Of a DNA stretch of 55,429 nt, positions 7,297 through 15,005 are shown in pieces. The number at the start of each line of letters is the position of its first letter. Positions within the stretch are counted from its first letter, which is position 1. Under the pieces are notes generated by a model. The model did no database searches. It saw nothing but the letters and a program-made list of their open reading frames with translations, and was not told where the DNA came from. Origin of the DNA: an uncultured Prevotella sp. Lineage in GTDB: Bacteria; Bacteroidota; Bacteroidia; Bacteroidales; Bacteroidaceae. Made by a program: the position numbers and the translations under genes. Location: assembly GCA_905234845.1 (NCBI GenBank), contig CAJOIW010000018.1:1-55429 (forward strand). Direction: 5' to 3'.

Positions 7297-7738
7297 CTAT
7301 TTTTCCGATGAGCTTGCGCATGCGGCCGTTGCCGATGAACGGTGCATGGGCATCTTCGGGGAAGAGGATGTAGAATTCCCCTGGGTGTACGGTGAAATAT
7401 GTTGCGGCGGGTCGGTCGTAGAAGGCCACGTCGCGCTGCTCGTCATAGGGGATTTCAGGTTCGCCTGCAAGCGTCGACAATGGTTGCCAGCCCACCTCCT
7501 CGCTTGTAGAGAGGGGTATCTGCACGTCGAGATACCGGCGGTGCACCTCAAGCCGTCGCTCCTCGCGTGGCTGCAGGTCCATATCCTCGAAGTTGATAAA
7601 CATCTGCTTGCCCATGATTTCAATCCTGCCGGCCTTTGCCTCAGAGAAGTCGTGGGTCTTCACATACTCGAAAAACGCTCTCAGTAGCGGGTGCAACGCA
7701 TAGTAGCGTCCGCAGTCTTCCATCTTTGCAATTATCAT
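7283..7738 (-). CDS. YhcH/YjgK/YiaL family protein
   Basis: The 151-residue product belongs to the cupin-like YhcH/YjgK/YiaL family, whose members occur in sialic acid and other sugar pathways; the exact reaction is not settled. Family features are the ETH-type beta strands LEVHRRYLDVQIPL and the C-terminal FYILFPEDAHAPFIG metal-site region. I place the start at the ATG at 7738, because the upstream codons give an unlikely sequence and a perfect -7 box sits only 4 bp upstream of this ATG. The mRNA may therefore be nearly leaderless. The neighbours give no sugar-operon context. Confidence 0.8.
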   Translation of the reverse strand: MIIAKMEDCGRYYALHPLLRAFFEYVKTHDFSEAKAGRIEIMGKQMFINFEDMDLQPREERRLEVHRRYLDVQIPLSTSEEVGWQPLSTLAGEPEIPYDEQRDVAFYDRPAATYFTVHPGEFYILFPEDAHAPFIGNGRMRKLIGKIEIGE

Positions 7739-7742
7739 GGTG

Positions 7743-7750
7743 CAAAGATA
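7743..7750 (-). promoter_or_regulatory. Promoter -7 box abutting the YhcH-type gene
   Basis: The reverse strand reads TATCTTTG, matching TAnnTTTG, and ends 4 bp before the ATG at 7738, leaving almost no leader. Confidence 0.5.
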
Positions 7751-7948
7751 ATGTAAAAATATGAAACTCGAAAATAATGAAAAAGAAAAAATGCGGGCTG
7801 ACATTTTGTCTTCTTGTGCTGTCAATTTGTCGCAAAATAGTTGCTGGTACATTCCTTGCACTATAGAGGGTGTAGCGCAGTCGCAAACTGGCTGCGAGGC
7901 AAAAGAACAATATTAAACAACAACTTTAAAATTATAGGAGGAATGATT

Positions 7949-8371
7949 ATGTTACCAGTTTATCGAAACAGTTGGTTACCCGAAGTCTTCAACGACTTCT
8001 TCAACACAGTGAACATGCCGAAGGCCAATGCAACCGCTCCGGCCATCAACGTAAAAGAAACCACTGACGAGTACATCGTGGAGCTTGCCGCTCCGGGCAT
8101 GACGAAGGACGACTTCGATGTGCACATCAATGCCGACGGCGACCTGACCATCAAGATGGAAAGCAAGCAGGAAAAGACTGAGGAGGATAAGAAGGCTCAC
8201 TACCTGCGTCGCGAGTTTGCCTACTCGAAGTATGAGCAGACGCTGATACTGCCCGACGACGTCAACCGCGACAACATCGCTGCCCGTGTGGCCGATGGCG
8301 TGCTCACGGTAGACCTGCCCAAAGTGAAAAAGGAGGAACACAAGGTTACGCGACAGATTACCGTCGACTAA
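7949..8371 (+). CDS. Small heat shock protein, Hsp20 family
   Basis: Hsp20 proteins are ATP-independent holdases that keep unfolding proteins soluble under stress. The alpha-crystallin domain spans about residues 35-130 (VKETTDEYIVELAAPGMTKD to VADGVLTVDLPK), with the I-T-V type C-terminal anchor RQITVD. The ATG at 7949 is chosen over 7943 because a strong Shine-Dalgarno AGGAGG (7936-7941) is 7 bp upstream of it but only 1 bp before 7943. Such a ribosome-binding site stands out in this genome, whose leaders are otherwise A/T-rich, and fits a gene needing high expression. It stands alone and is followed by a terminator. I found no clear CIRCE element. Confidence 0.92.
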   Translation: MLPVYRNSWLPEVFNDFFNTVNMPKANATAPAINVKETTDEYIVELAAPGMTKDDFDVHINADGDLTIKMESKQEKTEEDKKAHYLRREFAYSKYEQTLILPDDVNRDNIAARVADGVLTVDLPKVKKEEHKVTRQITVD

Positions 8372-8391
8372 CCGACATCGTGTCAAAGTGT

Positions 8392-8420
8392 AGAGGATGG
8401 CTTGTGCTATCCTCTTTTTT
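8392..8420 (+). terminator. Rho-independent terminator of hsp20
   Basis: AGAGGAT (8392-8398) pairs with ATCCTCT (8409-8415) and runs into six T residues. Confidence 0.85.
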
Positions 8421-8454
8421 GTGTTCTGATGTTGAAATGCTTGTCTCTCGCAGG

Positions 8455-8586
8455 GCAATATGTGGCATTTGATAAAGTAATATGGCCCATATTACTCGGT
8501 AAAACGGCCCGTATTACTCAGTAAAATGCCCCATATTACTTAGTAAAACGGCCCATATTACTTTATCAAACAGTACGTATTGGTAA
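8455..8586. repeat. 22-bp palindromic array 2
   Basis: Four clear units start at 8477, 8499, 8521 and 8543, exactly 22 bp apart. The first is a perfect 9+1+9 dyad, GTAATATGGCCCATATTAC, followed by a 3-nt linker; the others keep GTAAAA...TATTAC arms around a C-rich centre. Linkers are TCG, TCA, TTA and TTT. Weaker flanking blocks at 8455 and 8565 keep the phase. The 8372-8769 spacer holds only the hsp20 terminator, this array and the antiporter promoter. Confidence 0.9.
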
Positions 8587-8702
8587 TCGAAAGGACTTTT
8601 TTCAGGTGGTTAACTGGCTTTTCCTGTAGTTTTTGAGGTGTTTTTAAGTAATTCTATTTGTTGTGGGTTATGGATGGGACTTTGCATTTTGTCTGGAAAA
8701 AA

Positions 8703-8734
8703 TTTGGTGTAGTGCGTAAAATCCAGTAATTTTG
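8703..8734 (+). promoter_or_regulatory. Promoter of the antiporter gene
   Basis: A TTTG -33 element (8703-8706) and a TAATTTTG -7 element (8727-8734) are 20 bp apart, the textbook Bacteroidetes spacing, 35 bp before the ATG at 8770. Confidence 0.75.
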
Positions 8735-8769
8735 CGCATTGTAATTTTTTGGATATTTCAATCTTTGAT

Positions 8770-9804
8770 ATGATTCTCAATATTATCCTGATTATAGTTG
8801 GTGTGGCCGTGGTGCTGTGGGGCGCCGACCGGCTGACCGACGGCGCTGTGGGTATTGCCGAGCGCATGAAGATACCGCAGATAGTGATAGGCCTGACCAT
8901 CGTGGCTATGGGTACGTCGATGCCGGAATTTTGTGTAAGCTTGGTTTCGGCACTGAAGGGTACTGCCGACCTCGCCGTCGGTAATGTCGTGGGTAGTAAT
9001 ATTTTCAACACGCTGCTCATCGTGGGTTGTGCTGCTGCGGTAGCTCCGATGACCATCCTTCCGCAGACTGTTCGCAAGGATATTCCTTTCTCTTTCGTGG
9101 CCTCGGTGGCATTGTTTGTCATGTGTCTTAACGGTAACATCTCGCGCATCGATGCCGCATTGCTCTTTGTGGGCTTTCTCGTGTTCATGTTCGTGACGTT
9201 GAAATACCGTTCCCAACCCCTTCCTGTAGGGGAGGAGAGTAGTCGTGCCGACAAAGAGGAGCATCCCACAGCTGCTCTCTCAGTGGGGGAGGAGAGTGAC
9301 CGTGCTGATGAGGAGGAACCCACCCCCAACCCCTCCCCAAGGGTGGGGGGTAGACTGTTGGGCCTTTCCTTTTTCTATATTCTCCTTGGTCTGGCTTGTC
9401 TGATTATCGGTTCTAATGTCTTTGTGGATAATGCGACGGCATTGGCCGAGGCTTTCGGCGTGTCTGAGGCTGTGATAGGTTTGACGGTTGTGGCTGGAGG
9501 CACATCAATGCCTGAACTGGCAACGAGTATTGTCGCCGCGCGCAAGGGCAAATCGGGCATCGCCATCGGTAATGTCTTGGGTTCCAACGTCTTCAATATC
9601 CTGCTGATTTTAGGCGCGACGGGTCTCATCAGTCCTATGCAGATTGAGGGCATCAAGACTATCGACTTTTCCATTCTGGTTGTGTCTATGCTCATGCTGT
9701 GGCTGTTCTCATTCACAAAGCTGCGCATTGAACGTTGGGAAGGTCTTGTGCTCGTTGCTGTCTTCCTCGGCTATATGTCCTGGCTCATCAGCAATGCCGT
9801 ATAG
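8770..9804 (+). CDS. Calcium/sodium antiporter (CaCA family, YrbG-like)
   Basis: CaCA exchangers move Ca2+ against Na+ or H+ across the inner membrane. Both diagnostic alpha repeats are visible: GLTIVAMGTSMPEFCVSLVS (about residues 38-57) with GNVVGSNIFN, and GLTVVAGGTSMPELATSIVA with GNVLGSNVFN. About ten hydrophobic segments fit the fold. The cytoplasmic loop between the halves (about residues 148-196) holds an abnormal charged insertion, in which a 19-residue unit (VGEESSRADKEE... then VGEESDRADEEE...) is duplicated and ends PTPNPSPRVGG. It is encoded by the GC-rich palindromic repeat described in the findings. The ATG at 8770 is preferred to a TTG 7 codons upstream because it fits the promoter and membrane start. 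Confidence 0.9.
   Translation: MILNIILIIVGVAVVLWGADRLTDGAVGIAERMKIPQIVIGLTIVAMGTSMPEFCVSLVSALKGTADLAVGNVVGSNIFNTLLIVGCAAAVAPMTILPQTVRKDIPFSFVASVALFVMCLNGNISRIDAALLFVGFLVFMFVTLKYRSQPLPVGEESSRADKEEHPTAALSVGEESDRADEEEPTPNPSPRVGGRLLGLSFFYILLGLACLIIGSNVFVDNATALAEAFGVSEAVIGLTVVAGGTSMPELATSIVAARKGKSGIAIGNVLGSNVFNILLILGATGLISPMQIEGIKTIDFSILVVSMLMLWLFSFTKLRIERWEGLVLVAVFLGYMSWLISNAV
9222..9354. repeat. GC-rich palindromic element inside the antiporter gene
   Basis: Three copies of the CCCC(T)...GGGGAGG-type element lie in frame (near 9224-9238, 9279-9296 and 9321-9352; the last contains CCCCTCCCC then AAGGGTGGGG). The DNA between the first two is an imperfect tandem duplication of about 57 bp. Confidence 0.75.
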
Positions 9805-9853
9805 AAAAGTTGAGAGGTTTGAGCCAACAGCCACTGACGTGAGACGGGAAAAT

Positions 9854-9897
9854 AAATGTTGAAAAACATGTGGAATTTGTTTTTCAACATTTTTTGT
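9854..9897 (+). terminator. Terminator after the antiporter gene
   Basis: AAATGTTGAAAAACA (9854-9868) pairs fully with TGTTTTTCAACATTT (9878-9892), followed by Ts. Confidence 0.8.
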
Positions 9898-9928
9898 GTT
9901 AATCGACACTTGTATTAAATATTTTTTA

Positions 9929-9936
9929 TAATTTTG
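9929..9936 (+). promoter_or_regulatory. Promoter -7 box for the secreted paralogue pair
   Basis: TAATTTTG lies 53 bp before the ATG at 9990; a TTG-containing -33 region (ACTTGTATT) is 13-25 bp upstream. Confidence 0.5.
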
Positions 9937-9989
9937 CACATGATAAAGAATAAAACTCACAAAAAGTTTAAATAACAGTATCAGACACA

Positions 9990-10565
9990 ATGAAACATCA
10001 CACCATTAAATCAGCTATGAGACCTTTATTGTTACTCATGGCAATAACACTCAGTATTCCAGTGTTTGCCGGTAACAATCCTCTTCGATTGAAAAGCGGA
10101 TCTCTTACACCACTGAAAGATAACGGAGGCAAGATATTTTGCGAAATAGATTTTAGCAAGTGTAGAGGTAACCGAAAACCGTTTGAACAACATCTTATAG
10201 AAGATTTTGACAGTTCTATAGAAGAATTCAACCGGGAATTTCCAACTATCAGGAAATGGTTCTGTGAACGTTGGGACGATGACATCGAAAAGGGTCCTAA
10301 AATCTCTACAGACGAGAGTGCGCCACTGAGAATGAAAATAGTTGTAAAAAACTGTCAGATGGGAGCCAAAAGTGGATTTGGAGGTGCTTCCATTAGCGGG
10401 TATGCTGAGTTTTACCACCATGGCGAAGATACCCCATTCGCCGTCATAGAGATACTGAAAATTTTCGGAACACAAATGAAAGCTCCTGTTGCAGGATATT
10501 TAGGTGTCAAACAGGCATTTAACGATTTGGCTGAATACATCTGCGACCTAATTTACCATAATTGA
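9990..10565 (+). CDS. Secreted protein of unknown function, paralogue A
   Basis: The 191-residue product has a signal peptide (SAMRPLLLLMAITLSIPVFA) and a mature part that opens LRLKSGSLTPLKDNGGKIFC. I do not recognise a named family. The next gene (10631-11188) encodes a protein with the same opening (LKSGSLAALK), the same alternation of an acidic middle region, a strand of VVKNCQMGAKSGFGGASISG type and a C-terminal helix ending in DLAEYICDLI. The two therefore look like diverged tandem paralogues. The strand order suggests a small periplasmic or surface beta protein. The gap between them is 65 bp, so they are probably cotranscribed. Confidence 0.65.
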   Translation: MKHHTIKSAMRPLLLLMAITLSIPVFAGNNPLRLKSGSLTPLKDNGGKIFCEIDFSKCRGNRKPFEQHLIEDFDSSIEEFNREFPTIRKWFCERWDDDIEKGPKISTDESAPLRMKIVVKNCQMGAKSGFGGASISGYAEFYHHGEDTPFAVIEILKIFGTQMKAPVAGYLGVKQAFNDLAEYICDLIYHN

Positions 10566-10630
10566 CTTTAGTGTAATCATAATATCAAGACTAAAACTTT
10601 TCTATTTTAACTTTTAAAACTTTAACAACA

Positions 10631-11188
10631 ATGAAAAAAATTTTATTTGTAATGGTCGCGCTTTTAGTGGCAATGACCAGTAAGGCTGATGTTGAGCTCA
10701 AGTCGGGTTCGTTAGCAGCGTTAAAAAGCAGTGATGCACGTATCCTCGTTACGTGGGATTATTCTAAAATGCTGATTGAAGACAAAAAAGTAGACGTATT
10801 CCTTGCAGAGAAAGGCTCAGACTGGCAGAAAGATTACCCTGCTGAAGTTGCGGCAGGTGAGTCGGCCTTCGATGTTACTTACAACAAGAAATGTAAGAAG
10901 TTCGCTCAAATTACTGATGACGAAGATGCAGCACAATATGAAGTGATTATTCATGTCAAGAAATTCCACTATGGTAGCACTGCGGCCGCTATAATGTTAG
11001 GCGGTTGGGCACGTGGAGCACACGTGGAAGGCACTATCGAAGTGGTTTCCATGAGTGACAAGAAAACTATTGCCACTGTTGAATTTGATTGTGCAGGAAA
11101 GGCATCCTACAGCAACGAGCAACGTCGTGTATTGGCCATGGTAGACCTTGCCGAGGATTTGTCAAAACTTGTGAGTAAGGCCAAATAA
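10631..11188 (+). CDS. Secreted protein of unknown function, paralogue B
   Basis: This 185-residue product has a signal peptide (MKKILFVMVALLVAMTSKA) and the family opening VELKSGSLAALKSSDARI. It parallels the upstream paralogue along its whole length: a WDYSKM strand, an acidic DDEDAAQYEVIIHVKKF strand, a glycine-rich GGWARGAHVEGTIEV hairpin and a final MVDLAEDLSKL helix. The ATG at 10631 directly precedes the signal peptide and follows an A-rich leader. No catalytic residues are obvious. Two hairpins downstream (11196-11228 and 11255-11280) end the transcription unit. Confidence 0.65.
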   Translation: MKKILFVMVALLVAMTSKADVELKSGSLAALKSSDARILVTWDYSKMLIEDKKVDVFLAEKGSDWQKDYPAEVAAGESAFDVTYNKKCKKFAQITDDEDAAQYEVIIHVKKFHYGSTAAAIMLGGWARGAHVEGTIEVVSMSDKKTIATVEFDCAGKASYSNEQRRVLAMVDLAEDLSKLVSKAK

Positions 11189-11195
11189 ATGAATA

Positions 11196-11228
11196 AATGC
11201 TGAAGGTTCCAGCTCGACCTTCAGCATT
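11196..11228 (+). terminator. Hairpin after the secreted paralogue pair
   Basis: AATGCTGAAGGT (11196-11207) pairs with ACCTTCAGCATT (11217-11228), followed by moderately T-rich DNA. Confidence 0.65.
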
Positions 11229-11254
11229 CAAAGTTTTAATTCTTTAAGAGCCAG

Positions 11255-11280
11255 GAGGGTGTTCAAAACACCCTCTCTTC
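11255..11280. terminator. Second hairpin between convergent genes
   Basis: GAGGGTGTT (11255-11263) pairs with AACACCCTC (11267-11275), followed by TCTTCTTTTG. It lies just before the 3' end of the leftward protease gene. Confidence 0.7.
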
Positions 11281-11288
11281 TTTTGTTA

Positions 11289-13667
11289 TTATTTAATTGC
11301 GACCTTCTTTCCGTTAACGATGTAGATACCAGGTGTTAGGTGAGCCCCCCTCAATCCTCCCGAAGGAGGGAAGATGGTTGTTGAAACCTTGCGGCCTTGC
11401 AGGTCGTAGACGGGAACCTCACCCCGACCCTCCCCGAAGGAGGGGGAGTTAAGGGACTCTGAGCCCAGAACAGGCGATATTCCTGTTGTGCCGTCGATGG
11501 TGTACGAATAGGTTCGTCCTATCTCTTTAAGTGAGCCATTGCTATCGTAGGTATAGAACACCGCCCAATAGCGTCCTCCGTTGATGAGCTCTTTGAAGGA
11601 GAACTCTATCTGTTTCTGCTCACCAGGTGCAAGGAATGTTTCACTAAAGGCAGATCCGCACGACCAGCCATAGCCGTCTTCAGGGTTATATTTATAAAGT
11701 ACGGCTTCTATCTCATCGTTGAATCCATTATAGGTGTCAACGTTTTTCACGTTGCATGTCACGTTGAAGGTTGTTCCTCGGATGATATAGGGTGAGGATG
11801 TTTCTACGGCATTGGCAACCTTGACATTCGATACGGTGAGATTGGGCTCAGGCGGTGTGACGATGGTCACTGCCAAACGGGCCAACTCTATGCTTCCGTC
11901 GTTGTCGGAACACACGCGGATACTTTGCACCTTGGCTTCTTTTGGTACATAGTGCATGGTGAAATCATCGGTGGCACCAGGGTCAAGGGCTACGCCAATA
12001 GAAGACACTTGCTTATCGTCGACAAAGAGATAAATGTAGCTCTCATTCACGTTGCCTTGGTTGGTAATGTTCATGCTGACCGTTACAAGACGGTTCACGT
12101 GCGTTCGACCTTCGGTTTTGATAGAGTTAATGCGCAGTTTTTCGGTGGCCGTCACAGCCTCTATTGTGGCTGTGTTGCCGTTGATGGTAAGTTTCAGATA
12201 GTAGCGATTGCTGTCAAAATTATCTTTCCACGTGGTTGTTCCGCTCTTTCGGCTGATGCCTTTGATGAGATAGGTTCCGTTGGTGATGCCAGATCCGAAG
12301 CTCACATTCTTAGCTTCCCATGCCTTATAGCCGTAACTGGGTTTTAGCTCAAGGTTTGTTGTCCAGACAGACTCTTTCACGCGAGTGTTGTTCTGATAGA
12401 TACCAAAGCCAAGATCAAAGCTATAGGTGTTCTTCGTATTGTTGTATGCACCGAATACGAAATTGATGTTAAAGTTTTGTGAGGACGACGAGCGTGTGAA
12501 AGTTGTCGTAGAGGCTTCCATGTTAATCATCGTCATGCGCACATCCTCTACGGGGGGATTTCCTGTGTTGGGTTGCAGGCCTACGATAGCCGTCTGGAAG
12601 CGTGTATAGCCGTCGTAACTGGTGCCTCCGCCAGTTCCTTTGTCGTAGGGGTTCATCACGGAGAGTTTGAAGTATCCGTCGCTCGAACCGCTCCATCCCC
12701 AGTTAATGTGGAAGAGTCCGTTACCATCGTAGCCGTCGCAGATGAAAGCATGGCCGCTAGTTGGCGACTTGCCAGAATAGAGCACGGGACGTTTGGCGGC
12801 AAGCTCGTTGTAGATAATGTCTTCCCATTCTGAGGTGGTATAGGTTGCACGTCCTACAATGGTTGCCCCCGTATCGTAACCGAAATAGTTGGTGAAACTC
12901 TCGGTAGACATGCTTGCCGAGGAGCCACCAGTATTGTAGTCCATTTCTACGGACTGTCCACAATACTTCATCAGCTTGGCCACAGCATCGACGGCGGCTC
13001 CGCGTTCTTTAGAGTTGTACGCATTCTTCATGGCCGCATAGTTAAATGTCGTGGCAGGGAGTGCCGGGCGCTCGATGTCCCGTGTATAGGAGGTGTAGGC
13101 GGGAATGGCGGCAGTAGCCTTGTTATAGCTCCAATATTTCATTATCTGAGCCATTGCCGTAGCCACACAACCTGTCACATAATAAGTGGTGTCGTTCTTA
13201 TGAGTTGTTTCGTTATAGGTTATTTTATAAACAGGCGACTGGTTGTTGAAGGGATCGTTCTGTCCCCACTTTGTGGCAACCAATGGACTGATGGCTTTCT
13301 TGGAGGTCGTCGCGGTGACGGCTGTCGCCTTTTTACTGCGCAGCATTTTGATTTGCTCGTCGTAGCATTGCAGCCACCAGCGCAAGGCCTCGGGCATACT
13401 CTCAGGGTCGAATGTTCCGCTGTCGGCATAGCCAAGGATTTCGTCGGTGCTCTCTTCACCAGAGACGATGACGAAACCGCGTTGCCTGTCGGTTGAGTTA
13501 AATACATAGTAAGTGGGATTGTCTGTTGCAGACTGCGCCACCAACATGAGTTTTTCTTGGCGCATAAAGCGCATAGCTTTTCGTTTTGCCGCATTGCTTC
13601 CTATAGGCTGGCTGGCAACCGTCAGGCAAGTCAGCAGACCGATGAGTAAAACCAGTGATTTCTTCAT
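11289..13667 (-). CDS. C10 family (streptopain/interpain-like) cysteine protease
   Basis: The N-terminus is a signal peptide followed by a Spi-like propeptide (about residues 22-120, with RGFVIVSGEESTDEILGYAD). The catalytic domain carries the nucleophile C167 (YYVTGCVATAMAQIMKYW) and histidine H306 (SGHAFICDGY), with HINWGW close behind. Beyond residue 380 come beta-sandwich domains and a C-terminal module ending TPGIYIVNGKKVAIK, resembling Bacteroidetes secretion/sorting tails. Two GC-rich palindromic elements are inserted in frame in that tail (SLNSPSFGEGRGE and IFPPSGGLRGA), splitting the VYDLQGRKVS motif from TPGIYIV. Related enzymes in Prevotella degrade host proteins. The gene is preceded by a hairpin repeat separating it from the TlpA gene. 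Confidence 0.9.
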   Translation of the reverse strand: MKKSLVLLIGLLTCLTVASQPIGSNAAKRKAMRFMRQEKLMLVAQSATDNPTYYVFNSTDRQRGFVIVSGEESTDEILGYADSGTFDPESMPEALRWWLQCYDEQIKMLRSKKATAVTATTSKKAISPLVATKWGQNDPFNNQSPVYKITYNETTHKNDTTYYVTGCVATAMAQIMKYWSYNKATAAIPAYTSYTRDIERPALPATTFNYAAMKNAYNSKERGAAVDAVAKLMKYCGQSVEMDYNTGGSSASMSTESFTNYFGYDTGATIVGRATYTTSEWEDIIYNELAAKRPVLYSGKSPTSGHAFICDGYDGNGLFHINWGWSGSSDGYFKLSVMNPYDKGTGGGTSYDGYTRFQTAIVGLQPNTGNPPVEDVRMTMINMEASTTTFTRSSSSQNFNINFVFGAYNNTKNTYSFDLGFGIYQNNTRVKESVWTTNLELKPSYGYKAWEAKNVSFGSGITNGTYLIKGISRKSGTTTWKDNFDSNRYYLKLTINGNTATIEAVTATEKLRINSIKTEGRTHVNRLVTVSMNITNQGNVNESYIYLFVDDKQVSSIGVALDPGATDDFTMHYVPKEAKVQSIRVCSDNDGSIELARLAVTIVTPPEPNLTVSNVKVANAVETSSPYIIRGTTFNVTCNVKNVDTYNGFNDEIEAVLYKYNPEDGYGWSCGSAFSETFLAPGEQKQIEFSFKELINGGRYWAVFYTYDSNGSLKEIGRTYSYTIDGTTGISPVLGSESLNSPSFGEGRGEVPVYDLQGRKVSTTIFPPSGGLRGAHLTPGIYIVNGKKVAIK
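11340..11455. repeat. Two GC-rich palindromic elements in the C10 protease tail
   Basis: One copy near 11345-11372 has CCTCCC-GAA-GGAGGG; another near 11418-11450 has CCCTCCCC-GAA-GGAGGGGG. Both are in frame within the C-terminal domain. Confidence 0.8.
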
Positions 13668-13697
13668 ATTTTTAAGGAGTTAAGGATTTTGGGAATT

Positions 13698-13727
13698 GTA
13701 GAGACGTCACAAAGTGGCGTCTCTACA
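13698..13727. repeat. Hairpin repeat between protease and TlpA genes
   Basis: TGTAGAGACG (13698-13707) pairs with CGTCTCTACA (13718-13727), and GTCAC/GTGGC extends the stem inward. It may terminate the upstream TlpA-like gene. This GTAGAGACG type of hairpin is, to my knowledge, a dispersed repeat in several bacterial groups. Confidence 0.6.
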
Positions 13728-13770
13728 GGGATTTGAGACAATAGCACATAAACGCTATACGCGCTATCTG

Positions 13771-14889
13771 TCAAAAACCATAGATTTCGGCGAGTTTCTG
13801 ACCGAGGGCTTCGCCGCGCAGGTCACGGGCAATGATTTTCCCTTCCGGGTCGACGAGCAGCGACGAGGGGATGGCCTGTATCTGATAGGTCTTGGCGGCA
13901 GCACTTTGCCAGAATTTCAGGTCGCTGAGGTGAACCCAGTTCAGTTCTTTCTCCGTGATGGCTTTCTTCCAAGCATCGGCGTTGCGGTCGAAGGAAAGCC
14001 CCACGACGTTGAACCCCTTAGCGTGATATTTATCGTAGTTGGCTTTCACGTTGGGCATCTCACCCATGCATGGGCCACACCATGATGCCCAGAAGTCGAT
14101 GAGCACGTAATTGCCTTTGCCCACATACTCGCTCAGCTTATGGGGCTTGCCGTCGACATCGTTCTCTTCAAGGTCGATGAACTGTGTGCCGATAATGTTG
14201 TTCTTTGACAGTTGTGCCTCCAGATATTGCTTGGCACTGGCACATGCCGGGTGGTTCACGTAGGCATACGACGGGTTGAAAAACTCCTTCATCTCTGCCT
14301 CGGCGTCTTCACCAGTGATGGCAGTCTTAATGAAAAACGCGGGAATAATATTATCGTGGTTCTCGCTGACGATTTTCTTTATGTATTCTTCTTGCTCCTT
14401 CTGGATGGGTTCAACCTGTGGCCACAACTGTCCGATGAAGGCCCTCATCTCCTCTTCTGTACGGTTGCCCGAAGATTGATATTCCGTAATCGCCTTGCCT
14501 ATTGGTTCTATCTTGGCTTCTATAGCATCGACTTCGCGGTCATATTTGTTCAGGCGTTCGTTCAGCGGGGAGCCTTTCAGTGTCATGTCGGTGAGGTTGA
14601 CGTTCAGCGGTGTGCCGTCGTTGATAAACACGATGATGCCTTTTTGGCCCTTCACGCCGAAGAAATTGTCCTTGGCCTCGGAGCCTTCCAAACGGAATTT
14701 CCCGTTTTTCACCTCCACGCTGTCGAGTGACTCGTTGCGTCCGCTCACATTAACAAGATAGGTTTTCTGAACCCCCTCGGGAGCTGTGCCGTTAATCACA
14801 TACTTGGCCTGTGCGGCCTCTTTGTTCGATTGTGCCATCAGCGGCAGTGCAGCCACCACGACGGCTGCAAGTGCAATTAGTCGTTTCAT
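13771..14889 (-). CDS. TlpA-like thiol-disulfide oxidoreductase (DUF4369 type)
   Basis: The product has a signal peptide (residues 1-19), an N-terminal beta domain typical of DUF4369 (about 28-110), a helical linker with a charged coiled region (115-175), and a C-terminal thioredoxin fold with the active site W270-CGPC (270-274), FNVVGLSFD and the cis-proline IPSSLLVD. Such periplasmic proteins reduce or isomerise disulfides in Bacteroidetes. There is no ccd or cytochrome c cluster nearby, so the partner is unknown. It is upstream of the C10 protease on the same strand, 103 bp away with a hairpin between, and could assist secreted cysteine proteins; that is inference. Confidence 0.88.
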   Translation of the reverse strand: MKRLIALAAVVVAALPLMAQSNKEAAQAKYVINGTAPEGVQKTYLVNVSGRNESLDSVEVKNGKFRLEGSEAKDNFFGVKGQKGIIVFINDGTPLNVNLTDMTLKGSPLNERLNKYDREVDAIEAKIEPIGKAITEYQSSGNRTEEEMRAFIGQLWPQVEPIQKEQEEYIKKIVSENHDNIIPAFFIKTAITGEDAEAEMKEFFNPSYAYVNHPACASAKQYLEAQLSKNNIIGTQFIDLEENDVDGKPHKLSEYVGKGNYVLIDFWASWCGPCMGEMPNVKANYDKYHAKGFNVVGLSFDRNADAWKKAITEKELNWVHLSDLKFWQSAAAKTYQIQAIPSSLLVDPEGKIIARDLRGEALGQKLAEIYGF

Positions 14890-14929
14890 ATTATCGGTCT
14901 ATTCTTTGTTTATTTTTCCTTATTGTCTG

Positions 14930-14937
14930 CAAAAATA
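14930..14937 (-). promoter_or_regulatory. Promoter -7 box for the TlpA-like gene
   Basis: The reverse strand reads TATTTTTG, 40 bp upstream of the ATG at 14889. Confidence 0.55.
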
Positions 14938-14940
14938 CAA

Positions 14941-14974
14941 AATAATTGATAATTGACAATTGATAATTGATAAA
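14941..14974. repeat. AT-rich short tandem repeat (TTGATAATTGA type)
   Basis: The motif TGATAATTGA/CAATTGATAATTGA recurs three times in 34 bp, just upstream of the queF promoter. Related AT-rich motifs occur at 24563-24584, 31502-31540 (inside htpG) and 44972-45003. Confidence 0.6.
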
Positions 14975-14981
14975 TATTTTG

Positions 14982-14989
14982 TACTTTTG
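14982..14989 (+). promoter_or_regulatory. Promoter -7 box for queF
   Basis: TACTTTTG lies 16 bp before the predicted preQ1 aptamer, so the aptamer would be near the very 5' end of the mRNA. Confidence 0.6.
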
Positions 14990-15005
14990 CACTTGATTAA
15001 CATGT

